Source: Streptomyces nigrescens
GTDB taxonomy: Bacteria > Actinomycetota > Actinomycetes > Streptomycetales > Streptomycetaceae
Reading direction: 5' to 3'
Length of the DNA: 64,000 nucleotides
NCBI GenBank assembly: GCA_024349765.1
Contig: AP026073.1
Coordinates: 5,518,001-5,582,000 of the forward strand
Shown: positions 1 to 7,418 of the stretch, piece after piece
Numbering within the stretch: the first letter of the stretch is position 1
Layout of the letters: each line of letters starts with the position of its first letter
The notes under the pieces: generated by a model
What the model was told of the DNA's origin: nothing
Databases searched by the model: none
What the model saw: the letters and a program-made list of their open reading frames with translations, nothing else
Program-made: the position numbers and the translations under genes

Positions 1-51
1 TGCTACAGGCCGGGCACGACGTTCGCGGTGACCGGGCCCTGGCACCACTGA
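1..51 (+). CDS. C-terminal end of an unidentified protein (partial)
   Basis: Frame 1 is open from the first base and stops with TGA at 49-51, giving a 16-residue C-terminus rich in aromatic and polar residues (ends GPWHH). It converges on the small minus-strand gene at 80-250. The fragment is too short to assign a family, and it could be a chance open frame. Confidence 0.35.
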   Translation, partial: CYRPGTTFAVTGPWHH

Positions 52-79
52 CGCCGCCGCGGCCGCGCCGCCCCACGGA

Positions 80-250
80 TCAGCCGGAGCACGCGGTCCG
101 CTGCGCCTCCTGCCACTCGCACACCGGGCAGAGCACGATCCCCGGCCGGTCGACCGGGTACGCGGTGGGCCGGCCGCAGTGCAGGCAGTCGGCTACGGGG
201 GCGTCGGGGGCCGGGGCAGCGGGATCGGGAGCGGCGGGCGGGTGCGGCAT
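80..250 (-). CDS. Small double-CxxC (zinc-ribbon-like) protein, 56 aa
   Basis: An ATG at 250 opens a 56-residue frame ending in TGA at 80-82. A Pro/Ala-rich N-terminus (about 20 residues) is followed by CLHC (Cys22, Cys25) and CPVC (Cys41, Cys44). Two CxxC knuckles 16 residues apart are typical of a small zinc ribbon. The high third-position GC supports coding. It lies 52 nt downstream of the ABC permease on the same strand, so it may be the last gene of that operon. Function unknown; the motif could bind zinc for protein or nucleic-acid contacts. Confidence 0.6.
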   Translation of the reverse strand: MPHPPAAPDPAAPAPDAPVADCLHCGRPTAYPVDRPGIVLCPVCEWQEAQRTACSG

Positions 251-302
251 GGGGCCGAGGGTACGCCCACCGGTCCCGGGGCGGCCCGCCCTCCCCCGTG
301 GT

Positions 303-971
303 TCAGCTGCGACGGGGCGCCAGGGCGCAGGCGGCGGCGGTGGCGGCGGCCGCGAGCAGGGCGGCCGCGGCGGCCGGGAGCCAGGGGACGGTGATCGTGC
401 CGTGCAGGGAGCCGGTGACCAGGCCCGTCATGGCGGCGTTGGCGGGCGAGCCGCCCAGGACGAGCAGCAGCAGCGAGCCGAGGAGCCCGGCCGGAACGCC
501 CCAGCCCGGGACGCGCAGCACCGGCCAGGTGCACAGCGCGCCGATCGCCAGGCCCGTCAGCAGACAGGCCAGCACGGCGCACAGGCCGGCGCCGGTCGCG
601 GGCAGGACGGGTACCGCCACCCGGCCCTTGGCGGAGTGCGGATCGGACAGCAGCACCACAAGGGCCGTACCGAGCAGCCCGAGCAGCAGCGCGGCACCGG
701 CCGCGGTCAGCACGGAGGCGAGGTGCACGCGGCCGGGCCCGGCGGCGGCCGCCGTGCAACTGCGGGCGGCGGGCGGCTCGTTGGCGACGCAGATCCGGGT
801 CAGCCAGACGGTGACCGGCAGCACACCGACCGCGGCGTAGCCGAACGCGTCGAGGATCGGGCCGCCGCTCTGGATGCCGATGGCCAGGAACGCCGCGTAG
901 AGGATGACCGGCGGCAGCCAGCGGTGCGAGCCGACGAGCAGCGCCGCCTGATAGCGGAGGAGAGCGGTCAC
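303..971 (-). CDS. ABC transporter permease-like membrane protein
   Basis: 222 residues from GTG at 971; the start overlaps the TGA of the upstream ATPase gene (GTGA overlap), indicating translational coupling. The protein is almost entirely hydrophobic, with about six predicted membrane helices interrupted by short charged loops, and ends in a short basic tail (APRRS). It lacks a recognisable binding-protein-dependent EAA loop, so it fits the exporter-type permeases that pair with a stand-alone ATPase. An in-frame ORF extends upstream inside the ATPase gene, but coupling favours the GTG start. Substrate unknown. Confidence 0.7.
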   Translation of the reverse strand: MTALLRYQAALLVGSHRWLPPVILYAAFLAIGIQSGGPILDAFGYAAVGVLPVTVWLTRICVANEPPAARSCTAAAAGPGRVHLASVLTAAGAALLLGLLGTALVVLLSDPHSAKGRVAVPVLPATGAGLCAVLACLLTGLAIGALCTWPVLRVPGWGVPAGLLGSLLLLVLGGSPANAAMTGLVTGSLHGTITVPWLPAAAAALLAAAATAAACALAPRRS

Positions 972-1924
972 GGGAGGGGGGCCTCGTCGGGGTCGGGGGC
1001 GGGCGGGTTTGCCGCAGCCGGCGGTGCGGCCGGGCCGGGGGCGGCGGTGACGGCGCGGATGTGCCACGGCGGACGGGCGGTGAGCAGGGCGCGCAGCAGC
1101 GCGTCGGAGTGGACGGCGGGGACCGTGAGCCGGAACGCGCCGTCCGGACCGGGAGTGATCTCCGGGCCGCCCGGTAGCCGCGGGGCTCCGGGGGGTGTCC
1201 CGGGCGGCCCGGTCGGCGGGGCGGCGCCCGGTGGGCCCTCGGCCTCGACGGTCACCCGGGGGCCGGTCGCGGCGCCCGGATCCGCGGGCGTACCGGGCCG
1301 GTCCTCCTGGGCCAGCAGCCGCCCGTCCGTGACCCGGTAGCGGGCGTCGGCCGCGCCGGCCAAACGCTGCGGGTCGTGGTCGACGAACACCACCGTGCCG
1401 CCGTCCGCGACCCGTTCGGCGACCGCCCGGTCGAGCACCTCACGGGCGCCGCGGTCCAGGCCGGTCCACGCCTCGTCCAGGACGAGGAGTTCGGGCTCGG
1501 CGAGCAGCGCCTGGGCGACCGCGACCTTCTGGCTGGTCCCCTTGGACAGCTCGGCCAGCCGGGTACGGGCGTGCCCGGCCGCGCCGAAGCGTTCCAGCCA
1601 CTCGGCGGCCCGCCGGGCCGCTGCCGCGCCGGTCAGGCCGTGGACGCGGCCGAGGTGGGTGAGGTAGCCGACGGCCGTGAAGGGCATGGCGGCCGGGAAG
1701 CGTTCGGGGACGTAGGCGCGGCGCGGCCGGCCGGTGATGCGTCCGGTGCTGGGCCGGTCGATCCCGGCGAGCAGCCGCAGGAGGGTGGACTTCCCGGTGC
1801 CGTTGGTCCCCTCGATGCGCAGCAACGCGCCTTCGGGCACCGTGAGGTGGACCTCGCGCAGCACCCAGGGGCCGCGGACCCCGTAGCGCCGCCCCACCCC
1901 GTCCAGCCGCATCCGCTCCGGCAT
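968..1924 (-). CDS. ABC transporter ATP-binding protein with long C-terminal extension
   Basis: 318 residues from ATG at 1924 (a second ATG lies at 1912). Walker A GTNGTGKS is at about residues 39-46, the signature LSKGT at about 126-130, Walker B LLVLDE at about 146-151 and the switch His in FVDHD. The ABC domain ends near residue 205. A roughly 110-residue Pro/Gly-rich segment follows and then a short folded stretch, which is unusual for this small exporter type. It is coupled by overlap to the permease gene, so the two likely form one exporter. Substrate not predictable. Confidence 0.85.
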   Translation of the reverse strand: MPERMRLDGVGRRYGVRGPWVLREVHLTVPEGALLRIEGTNGTGKSTLLRLLAGIDRPSTGRITGRPRRAYVPERFPAAMPFTAVGYLTHLGRVHGLTGAAAARRAAEWLERFGAAGHARTRLAELSKGTSQKVAVAQALLAEPELLVLDEAWTGLDRGAREVLDRAVAERVADGGTVVFVDHDPQRLAGAADARYRVTDGRLLAQEDRPGTPADPGAATGPRVTVEAEGPPGAAPPTGPPGTPPGAPRLPGGPEITPGPDGAFRLTVPAVHSDALLRALLTARPPWHIRAVTAAPGPAAPPAAANPPAPDPDEAPLP

Positions 1925-2285
1925 CCGCTGCCTCCCCGTGTCCCCGCGCTGCCCGGCCCGGCATCCGATCGCCCGTGCCGGCCCGCCCGTTGGCGTACGG
2001 CGTCGGTCCACCGCCGTACGGCATCGGTCCCCTGCCGTACCGCGTCGGTCCGCCCGCCGTCCCCGACGGTAGCGGGACCGGCCGCCGGGCGCCCGCTCGG
2101 CGACGCGGCGGGCGACGCGGTGCGGGCGGGCTGGTCCGCGCGGGCGAGCGGGCTGGTCCGCGCGGGCGGGCCTGCGCGCGAAGGGGGCAGCATGGGCGGG
2201 CCCGCGGCGGCGCGTCAGGGGTGCGCGGGCGGGCCTGCGCGGGCCGGGCCGGGGCGTTGTCAGTGGCGGCTGGCAGACTGATCGG
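1925..2285. repeat. Intergenic region with GC-rich tandem repeats
   Basis: This 361-nt stretch separates the divergent ABC operon and PTH2-like gene. Three imperfect copies of a 21-bp unit containing GTAC and CGGTCC lie at about 1992-2054. Two perfect 21-bp copies (starting GCGGGCTGGTCC) lie at 2126-2146 and 2148-2168. A third motif, GCGCGGGCGGGCCTGCGC, occurs near 2161 and 2223. Both promoters should lie here, but no clear -35/-10 pair was found. Long frames crossing it are compositional artefacts. Confidence 0.55.
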
Positions 2286-3038
2286 GTGACCAGGACCGAG
2301 ACCGCCGGACAGTCCGGCAACGATTCCACCAGCCCGTTCCGGCCCGACGAGAGCGACCGGGACGCGGCCTTGCAGTTCGTGCTGCCGCTCGTCGTTCGGC
2401 TGGAGCGGGCCGATCCCCCGGCGCGTACGGACGCGCTGGAGACGGCGGCCCGGGCGGTGCTGGTGCTGCTGTCGGACGAGCGGTCGGCCGGGGACGGCGA
2501 GTGGGCGGCGGCGGTGCGGGACTGGCAGGACGCCAGGATCCGGAAGGTGGTGCGGCGGGCCCGCGGCGCGGAGTGGCGGCGGGCCGAGGCGCTGCCCGGG
2601 ATCACGGTCACCGGGCGCCGGGCCGAGGTGCGGGTCTATCCCCCGGTGCTGCTGGACGGCTGGCCCAAGGACCTGGTGAAGCTCCAGGTCTCCGGCACGG
2701 AGCTGGACGACCCCGAGCCGCCCGGGCCGCCCGCCGACGGCACGCCGGTGCTGTGGCTGAACCCGGCACTGGAGATGTCGGCGGGCAAGGAGATGGCGCA
2801 GGCCGGCCACGGCGCCCAGTTGGCGTGGTGGGAGCTTTCCGAGGCGGAGCGGGCGGCCTGGCGCGCGGCCGGGTTCCCGCTGGCCGTCCGCTCCGCGGAT
2901 CCCGCCCGCTGGGAGGCGCTGACCCGCAGCGGGCTGCCCGTGGTCCGCGATGCCGGGTTCACGGAGATCGCGCCGGGCTCCTGCACCGTCGTCGCGGACC
3001 ACCCGGCGCTGCGCGACGCGCTGTCGCGGGGGCGGTGA
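2286..3038 (+). CDS. PTH2-like (Bit1-type peptidyl-tRNA hydrolase) protein
   Basis: 250 residues from GTG at 2286. The C-terminal part carries the PTH2-type signature: GK and AQ within MSAGKEMAQAGHGAQLA (residues 164-180), preceded by a hydrophobic strand (VLWLNPALE). PTH2 enzymes release peptides from peptidyl-tRNA and are small (about 120 residues). Here an extra N-terminal domain of about 150 residues of unknown role precedes the motif. The next gene (LysE exporter) starts 7 nt after the stop, so they may be co-transcribed. A strict peptidyl-tRNA hydrolase role is inferred, not shown. Confidence 0.65.
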   Translation: MTRTETAGQSGNDSTSPFRPDESDRDAALQFVLPLVVRLERADPPARTDALETAARAVLVLLSDERSAGDGEWAAAVRDWQDARIRKVVRRARGAEWRRAEALPGITVTGRRAEVRVYPPVLLDGWPKDLVKLQVSGTELDDPEPPGPPADGTPVLWLNPALEMSAGKEMAQAGHGAQLAWWELSEAERAAWRAAGFPLAVRSADPARWEALTRSGLPVVRDAGFTEIAPGSCTVVADHPALRDALSRGR

Positions 3039-3045
3039 GTTCGGC

Positions 3046-3720
3046 GTGCTGACCTCCCTGCTCGGCTTCACCCTGGTGGCCGCGGTGCTGACCGTTTCGC
3101 CCGGCCCCGACTTCGCGGTGGTCCTGCGGACCGCGCTCGGCTCGGGGCGGCGCGCCGCGCTGTGCAGTGCGCTGGGCATAGCCGCCGGATGCTTCGTGTG
3201 GGGGCTGGCCGGTGCGGTCGGGCTGACCGCGATGCTCGCCGCGTCGACGACGGCGTACGACGTCCTGCGGGTGGCCGGCGCGCTGTATCTGATGTGGCTC
3301 GGGATACAGGCGCTGCGCAGCGCCCGGCGCCTACGGACCGACGGTGCTCAGGAGGCCGGGGCGGCGCCCGCCGCGGCCCGGGGGCGGTCCCGTGACGGCG
3401 AGGGGCCGCGGCCGGCGACCCCGCTGCGGGCGTTGCGGACGGGCCTGTTGACCAATGTCCTCAACCCCAAGGTCGGGGTGGTCTACATGTCGCTGCTGCC
3501 GCAGTTCATCCCGCACGGCGCGCCGGTGCTCGCGACGACGCTGCTGCTGGTCGCCGTGCATGCCGCGCTGGGCGTGCTGTGGCTCGGCGGGATCGCCGTC
3601 GCGGTGCACCGCGCGCGGGCCGTCTTCCAGCGGCCGCGCATACGGCGGCGGCTGGATCAGGCCACCGGCGGGGTGCTGCTGGCGCTGGGGGCCGCGGTGG
3701 GGTTCGAGACCGCCCGCTGA
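3046..3720 (+). CDS. LysE/RhtB family amino-acid exporter
   Basis: 224 residues from GTG at 3046, directly after the PTH2-like gene. The N-terminal motif SPGPDFAVVLRTALGSGRRA (residues 18-37) is the hallmark of the LysE/RhtB family, and NPKVGVVYMSLLPQF marks the second half. About six membrane helices are predicted, with a charged Ala/Arg-rich loop between the halves. The family exports amino acids or derivatives across the membrane; the substrate here is unknown. An upstream ATG in the same frame would overlap the preceding gene heavily and is less likely. Confidence 0.85.
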   Translation: MLTSLLGFTLVAAVLTVSPGPDFAVVLRTALGSGRRAALCSALGIAAGCFVWGLAGAVGLTAMLAASTTAYDVLRVAGALYLMWLGIQALRSARRLRTDGAQEAGAAPAAARGRSRDGEGPRPATPLRALRTGLLTNVLNPKVGVVYMSLLPQFIPHGAPVLATTLLLVAVHAALGVLWLGGIAVAVHRARAVFQRPRIRRRLDQATGGVLLALGAAVGFETAR

Positions 3721-3865
3721 CCGGCGGAAGCGGCCGGCGGATTCCCATGGGGCGGCGGGGGCCCCGGCGGGAAGCTCAAATGAAGCTCTGAACTCGGCAG
3801 GTGCAGGGTTCGGCCCGTCATGACGTGGCCATGAGTACCCCGACCACGGAGCGAGAGGGGGAACC

Positions 3866-4729
3866 ATGGTGCGTCAAGGAACGGACATCGAGCGCCTGGG
3901 GACGGGCATCGGCTGGCGGCCGGAAATCGCCGCGGAGATCGCCGGGCTACCCGGTGTGGACTGGGTCGAGGTGGTGGCGGAGAACATCTGCCCCGGCCAT
4001 CTCCCGGTCGCCCTGCGGGAGTTGCGCGAGCGCGGGACGACCGTCGTCCCGCACGGTGTCTCGCTCGGTCTCGGCGGCGCCGACCGTCCGGACGCCGGCC
4101 GGCTGGCCGCCCTCGCCGAGCGCGCCGAGGTACTGGGCGCCCCGCTGGTCACCGAGCACATCGCGTTCGTCCGGGCCGGCGGGCCGCTGACCGCCTCGCC
4201 GCTGATGGAGGCCGGGCATCTGCTGCCGGTCCCCCGCACCCGCGACGCGCTGGACGTGCTCTGCGAGAACGTCCGCATCGCCCAGGACGCCCTGCCGGTG
4301 CCGCTGGCCCTCGAGAACATCGCGGCCCTGGTCAACTGGCCGGACGAGGAGCTCACCGAGGGGCAGTTCCTGGCCGAACTGGTCGAGCGGACGGGGGTGC
4401 GGCTGCTCATCGACGTCGCCAACCTGCACACCAACCACGTCAACCGCGGTGAGGACCCGGCCGTGGCGCTGGACGAGCTGCCGGTCGAGGCGATCGCGTA
4501 CGTCCATGTGGCGGGCGGCGTGGAGCGCGACGGGGTCTGGCACGACAGCCACGCCCATCCGGTGACCCGGCCGGTGCTGGACGTGCTCGCCGAGCTGTGT
4601 GCCCGGATCACCCCGCCCGGTGTGCTGCTGGAGCGCGATGACGACTTCCCCGAGGCCGGCGAGCTGGCCGGGGAACTCGACGCGATCCGCACCGTCCTGA
4701 AGGAGGCCCGCCATGTCCAGGCGGCTTGA
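3866..4729 (+). CDS. DUF692 / MNIO family iron-dependent oxidase
   Basis: 287 residues. The family (multinuclear non-haem iron-dependent oxidases: MbnB, TglH, BufB) has a TIM-barrel and oxidises Cys or neighbouring residues in ribosomal peptides. Residues fitting the metal site are His63 (VVPHGVS), His98 (EHIAF), Glu150 (LENIAA), Asp183, Asn186 and His188 (DVANLHTN), His214 (YVHVAGG), Asp227 and His229 (HDSHAH) and Glu256 (LERDDD). The gene overlaps the next by 17 nt, and that one overlaps the third by 1 nt, so the three are translationally coupled. The likely substrate is the Cys-rich tail of the membrane protein at 5243-6286. The family assignment is firm; the chemistry and substrate are inference. 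Confidence 0.9.
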   Translation: MVRQGTDIERLGTGIGWRPEIAAEIAGLPGVDWVEVVAENICPGHLPVALRELRERGTTVVPHGVSLGLGGADRPDAGRLAALAERAEVLGAPLVTEHIAFVRAGGPLTASPLMEAGHLLPVPRTRDALDVLCENVRIAQDALPVPLALENIAALVNWPDEELTEGQFLAELVERTGVRLLIDVANLHTNHVNRGEDPAVALDELPVEAIAYVHVAGGVERDGVWHDSHAHPVTRPVLDVLAELCARITPPGVLLERDDDFPEAGELAGELDAIRTVLKEARHVQAA

Positions 4730-5243
4730 GCCCGTACGGGAGCCGGGCACCGGCTCCCGCTCCGCCGTGGCCCCCACCGCCTCGGCCCCCGCCATCCCCG
4801 CCACCGGCACCGACGCGGCGCGGCAGCGGCTGGCGCTGGCGCAGACCGCGCTGCTCTCCGCGCTGGTCGCCGGCACCCCGGCGCCCGAGGGCTTCGACCG
4901 CACCCGGCTGGGCGTGCAGAGCCGGGCGCTGACCGCCAAGCGGTCCGCGGTGGTCGCCAAGGTCGCGCCCGAACTACCCGAGATCCTCGGCGACGACTAC
5001 CGCCCGGCGTTCGCCGGCTATGCCCGCAACCGGCCGATGCGCGGCGGCTACCGCCAGGACGCACTGGACTTCGCGGCGCACCTGCTGGCCCAGGGCCGCC
5101 CCGCGGACCCCGCCGCCCGGCAGCGGCTGACCCGCTGGTGGCGGGACCGCGCGGGCCCCACCCCGCCGTCCGCCGGGCCCGCGGCCCGGCTCGCCCGCGC
5201 CGTCCACGCCGTCCGCCAGGCGCTGAAGGGAAGGTGGCGGTGA
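4713..5243 (+). CDS. MNIO partner protein (DUF2063/SCO6045-like)
   Basis: 176 residues, starting inside the end of the DUF692 gene. After a Pro/Ala-rich N-terminus (about 35 residues), a helical domain runs from about residue 38 to 135, with the pattern [19 protein letters not shown] (residues 90-108) and ALDFAAHLL. This resembles the DUF2063-type partners encoded next to MNIO enzymes (MbnC-like), which help bind the substrate peptide. It ends in a basic Arg-rich tail. The position between enzyme and candidate substrate supports a recognition role. The fold match is by eye and should be tested by profile search. Confidence 0.65.
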   Translation: MSRRLEPVREPGTGSRSAVAPTASAPAIPATGTDAARQRLALAQTALLSALVAGTPAPEGFDRTRLGVQSRALTAKRSAVVAKVAPELPEILGDDYRPAFAGYARNRPMRGGYRQDALDFAAHLLAQGRPADPAARQRLTRWWRDRAGPTPPSAGPAARLARAVHAVRQALKGRWR

Positions 5244-6286
5244 TGTCCTTCACGCAAGCGGTGTACGTGGGCCTCGGTGCCTCCTCGCTGGTACTGCTGC
5301 TCGGCACGGTCCTGGTGCGGCGCGGCACCCCGTCCGTCCGCAGGGGCGAGGCGCAGGCCCGCAACGTGTGGGAGATGGCGTTCCTCGCCGGCGGCCCCGG
5401 GCGGGTGGTGGACGCCGCGCTCGCCGGGATGTGCGAGGACGGCCGGCTGGCGGTGGGCGGCCCGGGCGTGGTGACCGTCCGCCAGGCCACCGCACAGCAC
5501 GCGGTCGAGTCCGCCGTCCTGGACGCGGTCGCGCGGACGCCCGGCGGGGCGCTGGCCGCGGTGCGCGCCGAGGCGATGCGCAGCCCCGCGGTCCAGGGCG
5601 TCGGCGACCGGCTGGCGGCCCGCGGGCTGATGCGCCATCCGCGGCGGGGCCAGGGCTGGCGCCAGTTCGCGGGCGCCCAGCGGGCCGTGTGCGTGGCGCT
5701 GTTCGTCCTCGGGGTGCTGCTCTCGATCGCGGACGCCGGCCCTGACGACGGTGTCGACGAGGGGTTCGGCCCACCGGTGGTGATCACGATCATGCCCGCG
5801 CTGATCGGCGGTCTGATCGTGGCCTCGCTGTGCCGGAGGGTCTTCCGGAACCGCGTCACCAAGGCGGGCGCCCTCGCGGTGCGCTCCGCGCGGGCCACCC
5901 ACGCCCAGGGCGGCACGGGCGACGCATGGCAGGCCGCCGGGCTGGTGGTGGCGCTCGGCGGTACGGCGCTGATAGCGGACGAACTGCTGCGCCAGCAGTT
6001 CGAGGAGGCCCAGCGGGCCACCGCACTGGCCACCGCCGGCGGCTCGTCGTCGTCCGGCAGCGCGTCGTCCGGCTATGACTCCGGGGGCGGCGCGGGCGGC
6101 GACAGCTCCTTCTGGTGCGGCTCGTCCGACGGCGGCTCCGGTTCGTCCTGCGGCTCCGGTTCGTCCTGCGGCGGCTCGTCCTGCGGCTCCGGTTCGTCGT
6201 GCGGCGGCGGTTCGAGTTGCGGGGGCGGGTCCTCGTGCGGCGGCGGCTCGTCCTGCGGCGGGGGCTCCGGCTGCGGAAGCAGCTGA
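5243..6286 (+). CDS. TIGR04222-type membrane protein with Ser/Gly/Cys repeat tail (candidate MNIO substrate)
   Basis: 347 residues from ATG 5243, which shares its A with the TGA of the partner gene. Hydrophobic segments lie at about residues 5-25, 147-165 and 178-197, with a weaker one at 228-246. The first cytoplasm-sized domain (about 40-145) carries WEMAFLAGGPGRVVDAAL, matching the second protein at 6516. From about residue 267 the chain is nearly all Ser, Gly and Cys. Nine Cys occur at 292, 303, 309, 314, 320, 326, 332, 338 and 344, mostly as SSCGGG hexads, and the protein ends there. I recall that this domain family is often found beside DUF692 genes and before low-complexity Cys tails. 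The tail as a modified, membrane-anchored peptide is inference. Confidence 0.85.
   Translation: MSFTQAVYVGLGASSLVLLLGTVLVRRGTPSVRRGEAQARNVWEMAFLAGGPGRVVDAALAGMCEDGRLAVGGPGVVTVRQATAQHAVESAVLDAVARTPGGALAAVRAEAMRSPAVQGVGDRLAARGLMRHPRRGQGWRQFAGAQRAVCVALFVLGVLLSIADAGPDDGVDEGFGPPVVITIMPALIGGLIVASLCRRVFRNRVTKAGALAVRSARATHAQGGTGDAWQAAGLVVALGGTALIADELLRQQFEEAQRATALATAGGSSSSGSASSGYDSGGGAGGDSSFWCGSSDGGSGSSCGSGSSCGGSSCGSGSSCGGGSSCGGGSSCGGGSSCGGGSGCGSS
6111..6283 (+). repeat. In-frame 18-bp repeats encoding the SSCGGG tail
   Basis: Degenerate 18-nt units (Ser-Ser-Cys-Gly-Gly-Gly) repeat through the 3' end of the membrane protein gene. Synonymous codons vary between units (tcc/tcg/agt, ggc/ggg/ggt), so the peptide repeat is better conserved than the DNA. 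This suggests selection on the protein. The last Cys is followed only by Gly-Ser-Ser and the stop. Confidence 0.75.
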
Positions 6287-6452
6287 GCGACGGCGGCGCA
6301 GGGGGCGCCTCCCCGATCGGACCGGCTCCGGGAGCCGACCACGGCCGGCAGGCCCTACGGCCGGCAGGCTCCTGCGCCCGGGAAGGCCCCTACGCCCGAA
6401 GCTGTCCGGTTTGCGGGCCGCACCGGCCCTGATCAGGGACGGGAGCACGTGA

Positions 6453-6518
6453 TGTGGTCCACACAAGGGGAAAATTAATGGCCATTGTCATGGACCTTCC
6501 CGTAGAAAATGGTCCATG
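6453..6518 (+). promoter_or_regulatory. Inverted repeats and strong RBS upstream of and over the start of the second TIGR04222 gene
   Basis: CATGGACC (6489-6496) and GGTCCATG (6511-6518) form a perfect 8-bp inverted repeat with a 14-nt loop. The right arm contains the ATG start at 6516. A related TGTGGTCCACA lies at 6453-6463. Between them AAGGGG (6465-6470) sits 7 nt before an out-of-frame ATG at 6478. That ATG opens a 67-residue frame beginning MAIVMDLPVENGP which overlaps the gene. The sites could be operators, or a hairpin controlling start-codon access. Confidence 0.4.
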
Positions 6519-7334
6519 TGGCTCCTCTTCCTCCTCGTCGCCGCGGTCGCGGCGGTGTTCTCCTGTGCGCGGGTGTGCCGGGCCGCGGTCGCCGCGGCCC
6601 GGACCGGACGGCCGGCCCGGCCGCCGGCCCCCGCTCCGGCCCCGGACCCGGCCGGTGACGACGGGCACGCGCCCGGACTGACCCTCTACGAGATGGCCTA
6701 CCTGTCCGGCGGGCCGCAGCGGCTCGCCGACGTGGTGCTGGTGCTGATGGCCCAGAAGCGGCGGCTGCTGCTCGCCCACACCGGCTGGGCCACCGTCGTC
6801 GAGCCGGTCGCGCAGGACCCGGTCGAGCGGGCGACACTCAGCGCGATAGGCCCGGACGGACAGCGCCCGATACCCGCGGTGCGGGAGGCCCTGGTGGCCG
6901 ACGAGGCGGTGCGGGCGGTGGCCGACAAGCTGGTGGCCGACGGGCTGGCGCTGCCGGCCGCGGCCCGCCCCGGCATCCGCAGCGGGATCCGCCAGGTGTG
7001 GGCCGCCGCCCTCCTGGTCGTACTGACCGCCGCCGCGGCCTACTGGATGGCGCCGCCCGGCACGGACACCGCGCTGCTCCTGGGGTGGTTCTCGCTGCCG
7101 CTGGTGCTCTGCCTCGGGACCCTGGCCGTGGCCCGCTTCGAGCTCCACCCGTACCGGGACTGGGCCACCGACGAGGGCGAACAGCGCCTTCCGGGGAAGG
7201 CCGATCCGCCCGGCTCACGGCTCCCCTCCGCCCCTCTGGCACCCCTCACCTCCCTCATCTCCCTCGCCCTGCACGGCCCCAGCGCCCTCACCGATCCCGC
7301 CCTTCGCGCCGCGCTCCACTCTTCCGGGGCATAG
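6516..7334 (+). CDS. Second TIGR04222-type membrane protein without Cys tail
   Basis: 272 residues from ATG 6516. An N-terminal membrane helix (1-20) is followed by a Pro-rich linker and then LYEMAYLSGGPQRLADVVL (about residues 57-75), which aligns with the matching motif of the 5243 gene product. Two further helices follow at about 168-186 and 190-210, then a soluble C-terminus rich in Pro, Ser and Leu with no Cys repeat. It is a paralogue of the tailed protein and may be its membrane partner. It lies 229 nt downstream and lacks a clear Shine-Dalgarno, the only strong one serving an overlapping frame. Function unknown. Confidence 0.75.
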   Translation: MWLLFLLVAAVAAVFSCARVCRAAVAAARTGRPARPPAPAPAPDPAGDDGHAPGLTLYEMAYLSGGPQRLADVVLVLMAQKRRLLLAHTGWATVVEPVAQDPVERATLSAIGPDGQRPIPAVREALVADEAVRAVADKLVADGLALPAAARPGIRSGIRQVWAAALLVVLTAAAAYWMAPPGTDTALLLGWFSLPLVLCLGTLAVARFELHPYRDWATDEGEQRLPGKADPPGSRLPSAPLAPLTSLISLALHGPSALTDPALRAALHSSGA

Positions 7335-7418
7335 CGTCCGACACCGGTGCCCGGTGCTTTACATCGCCAATCACCGCCCCAACTATCCCTTTTGTATGCA
7401 CACACGAAGGGACGGCCA

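Noticed and set aside
303-3179. Many long overlapping frames on both strands (for example 968-2611 and 1440-3179 on the minus strand)
   Set aside because: High third-position GC in real genes opens shadow frames. They lack family features outside the accepted coding frames and are rich in Arg, Pro and Gly.
6478-6681. The 67-residue frame starting MAIVMDLPVENGP as a real peptide gene
   Set aside because: Its ribosome site is good, but after the first 20 residues it is the Arg/Pro-rich shadow of the membrane protein gene. It is kept only as a possible leader.
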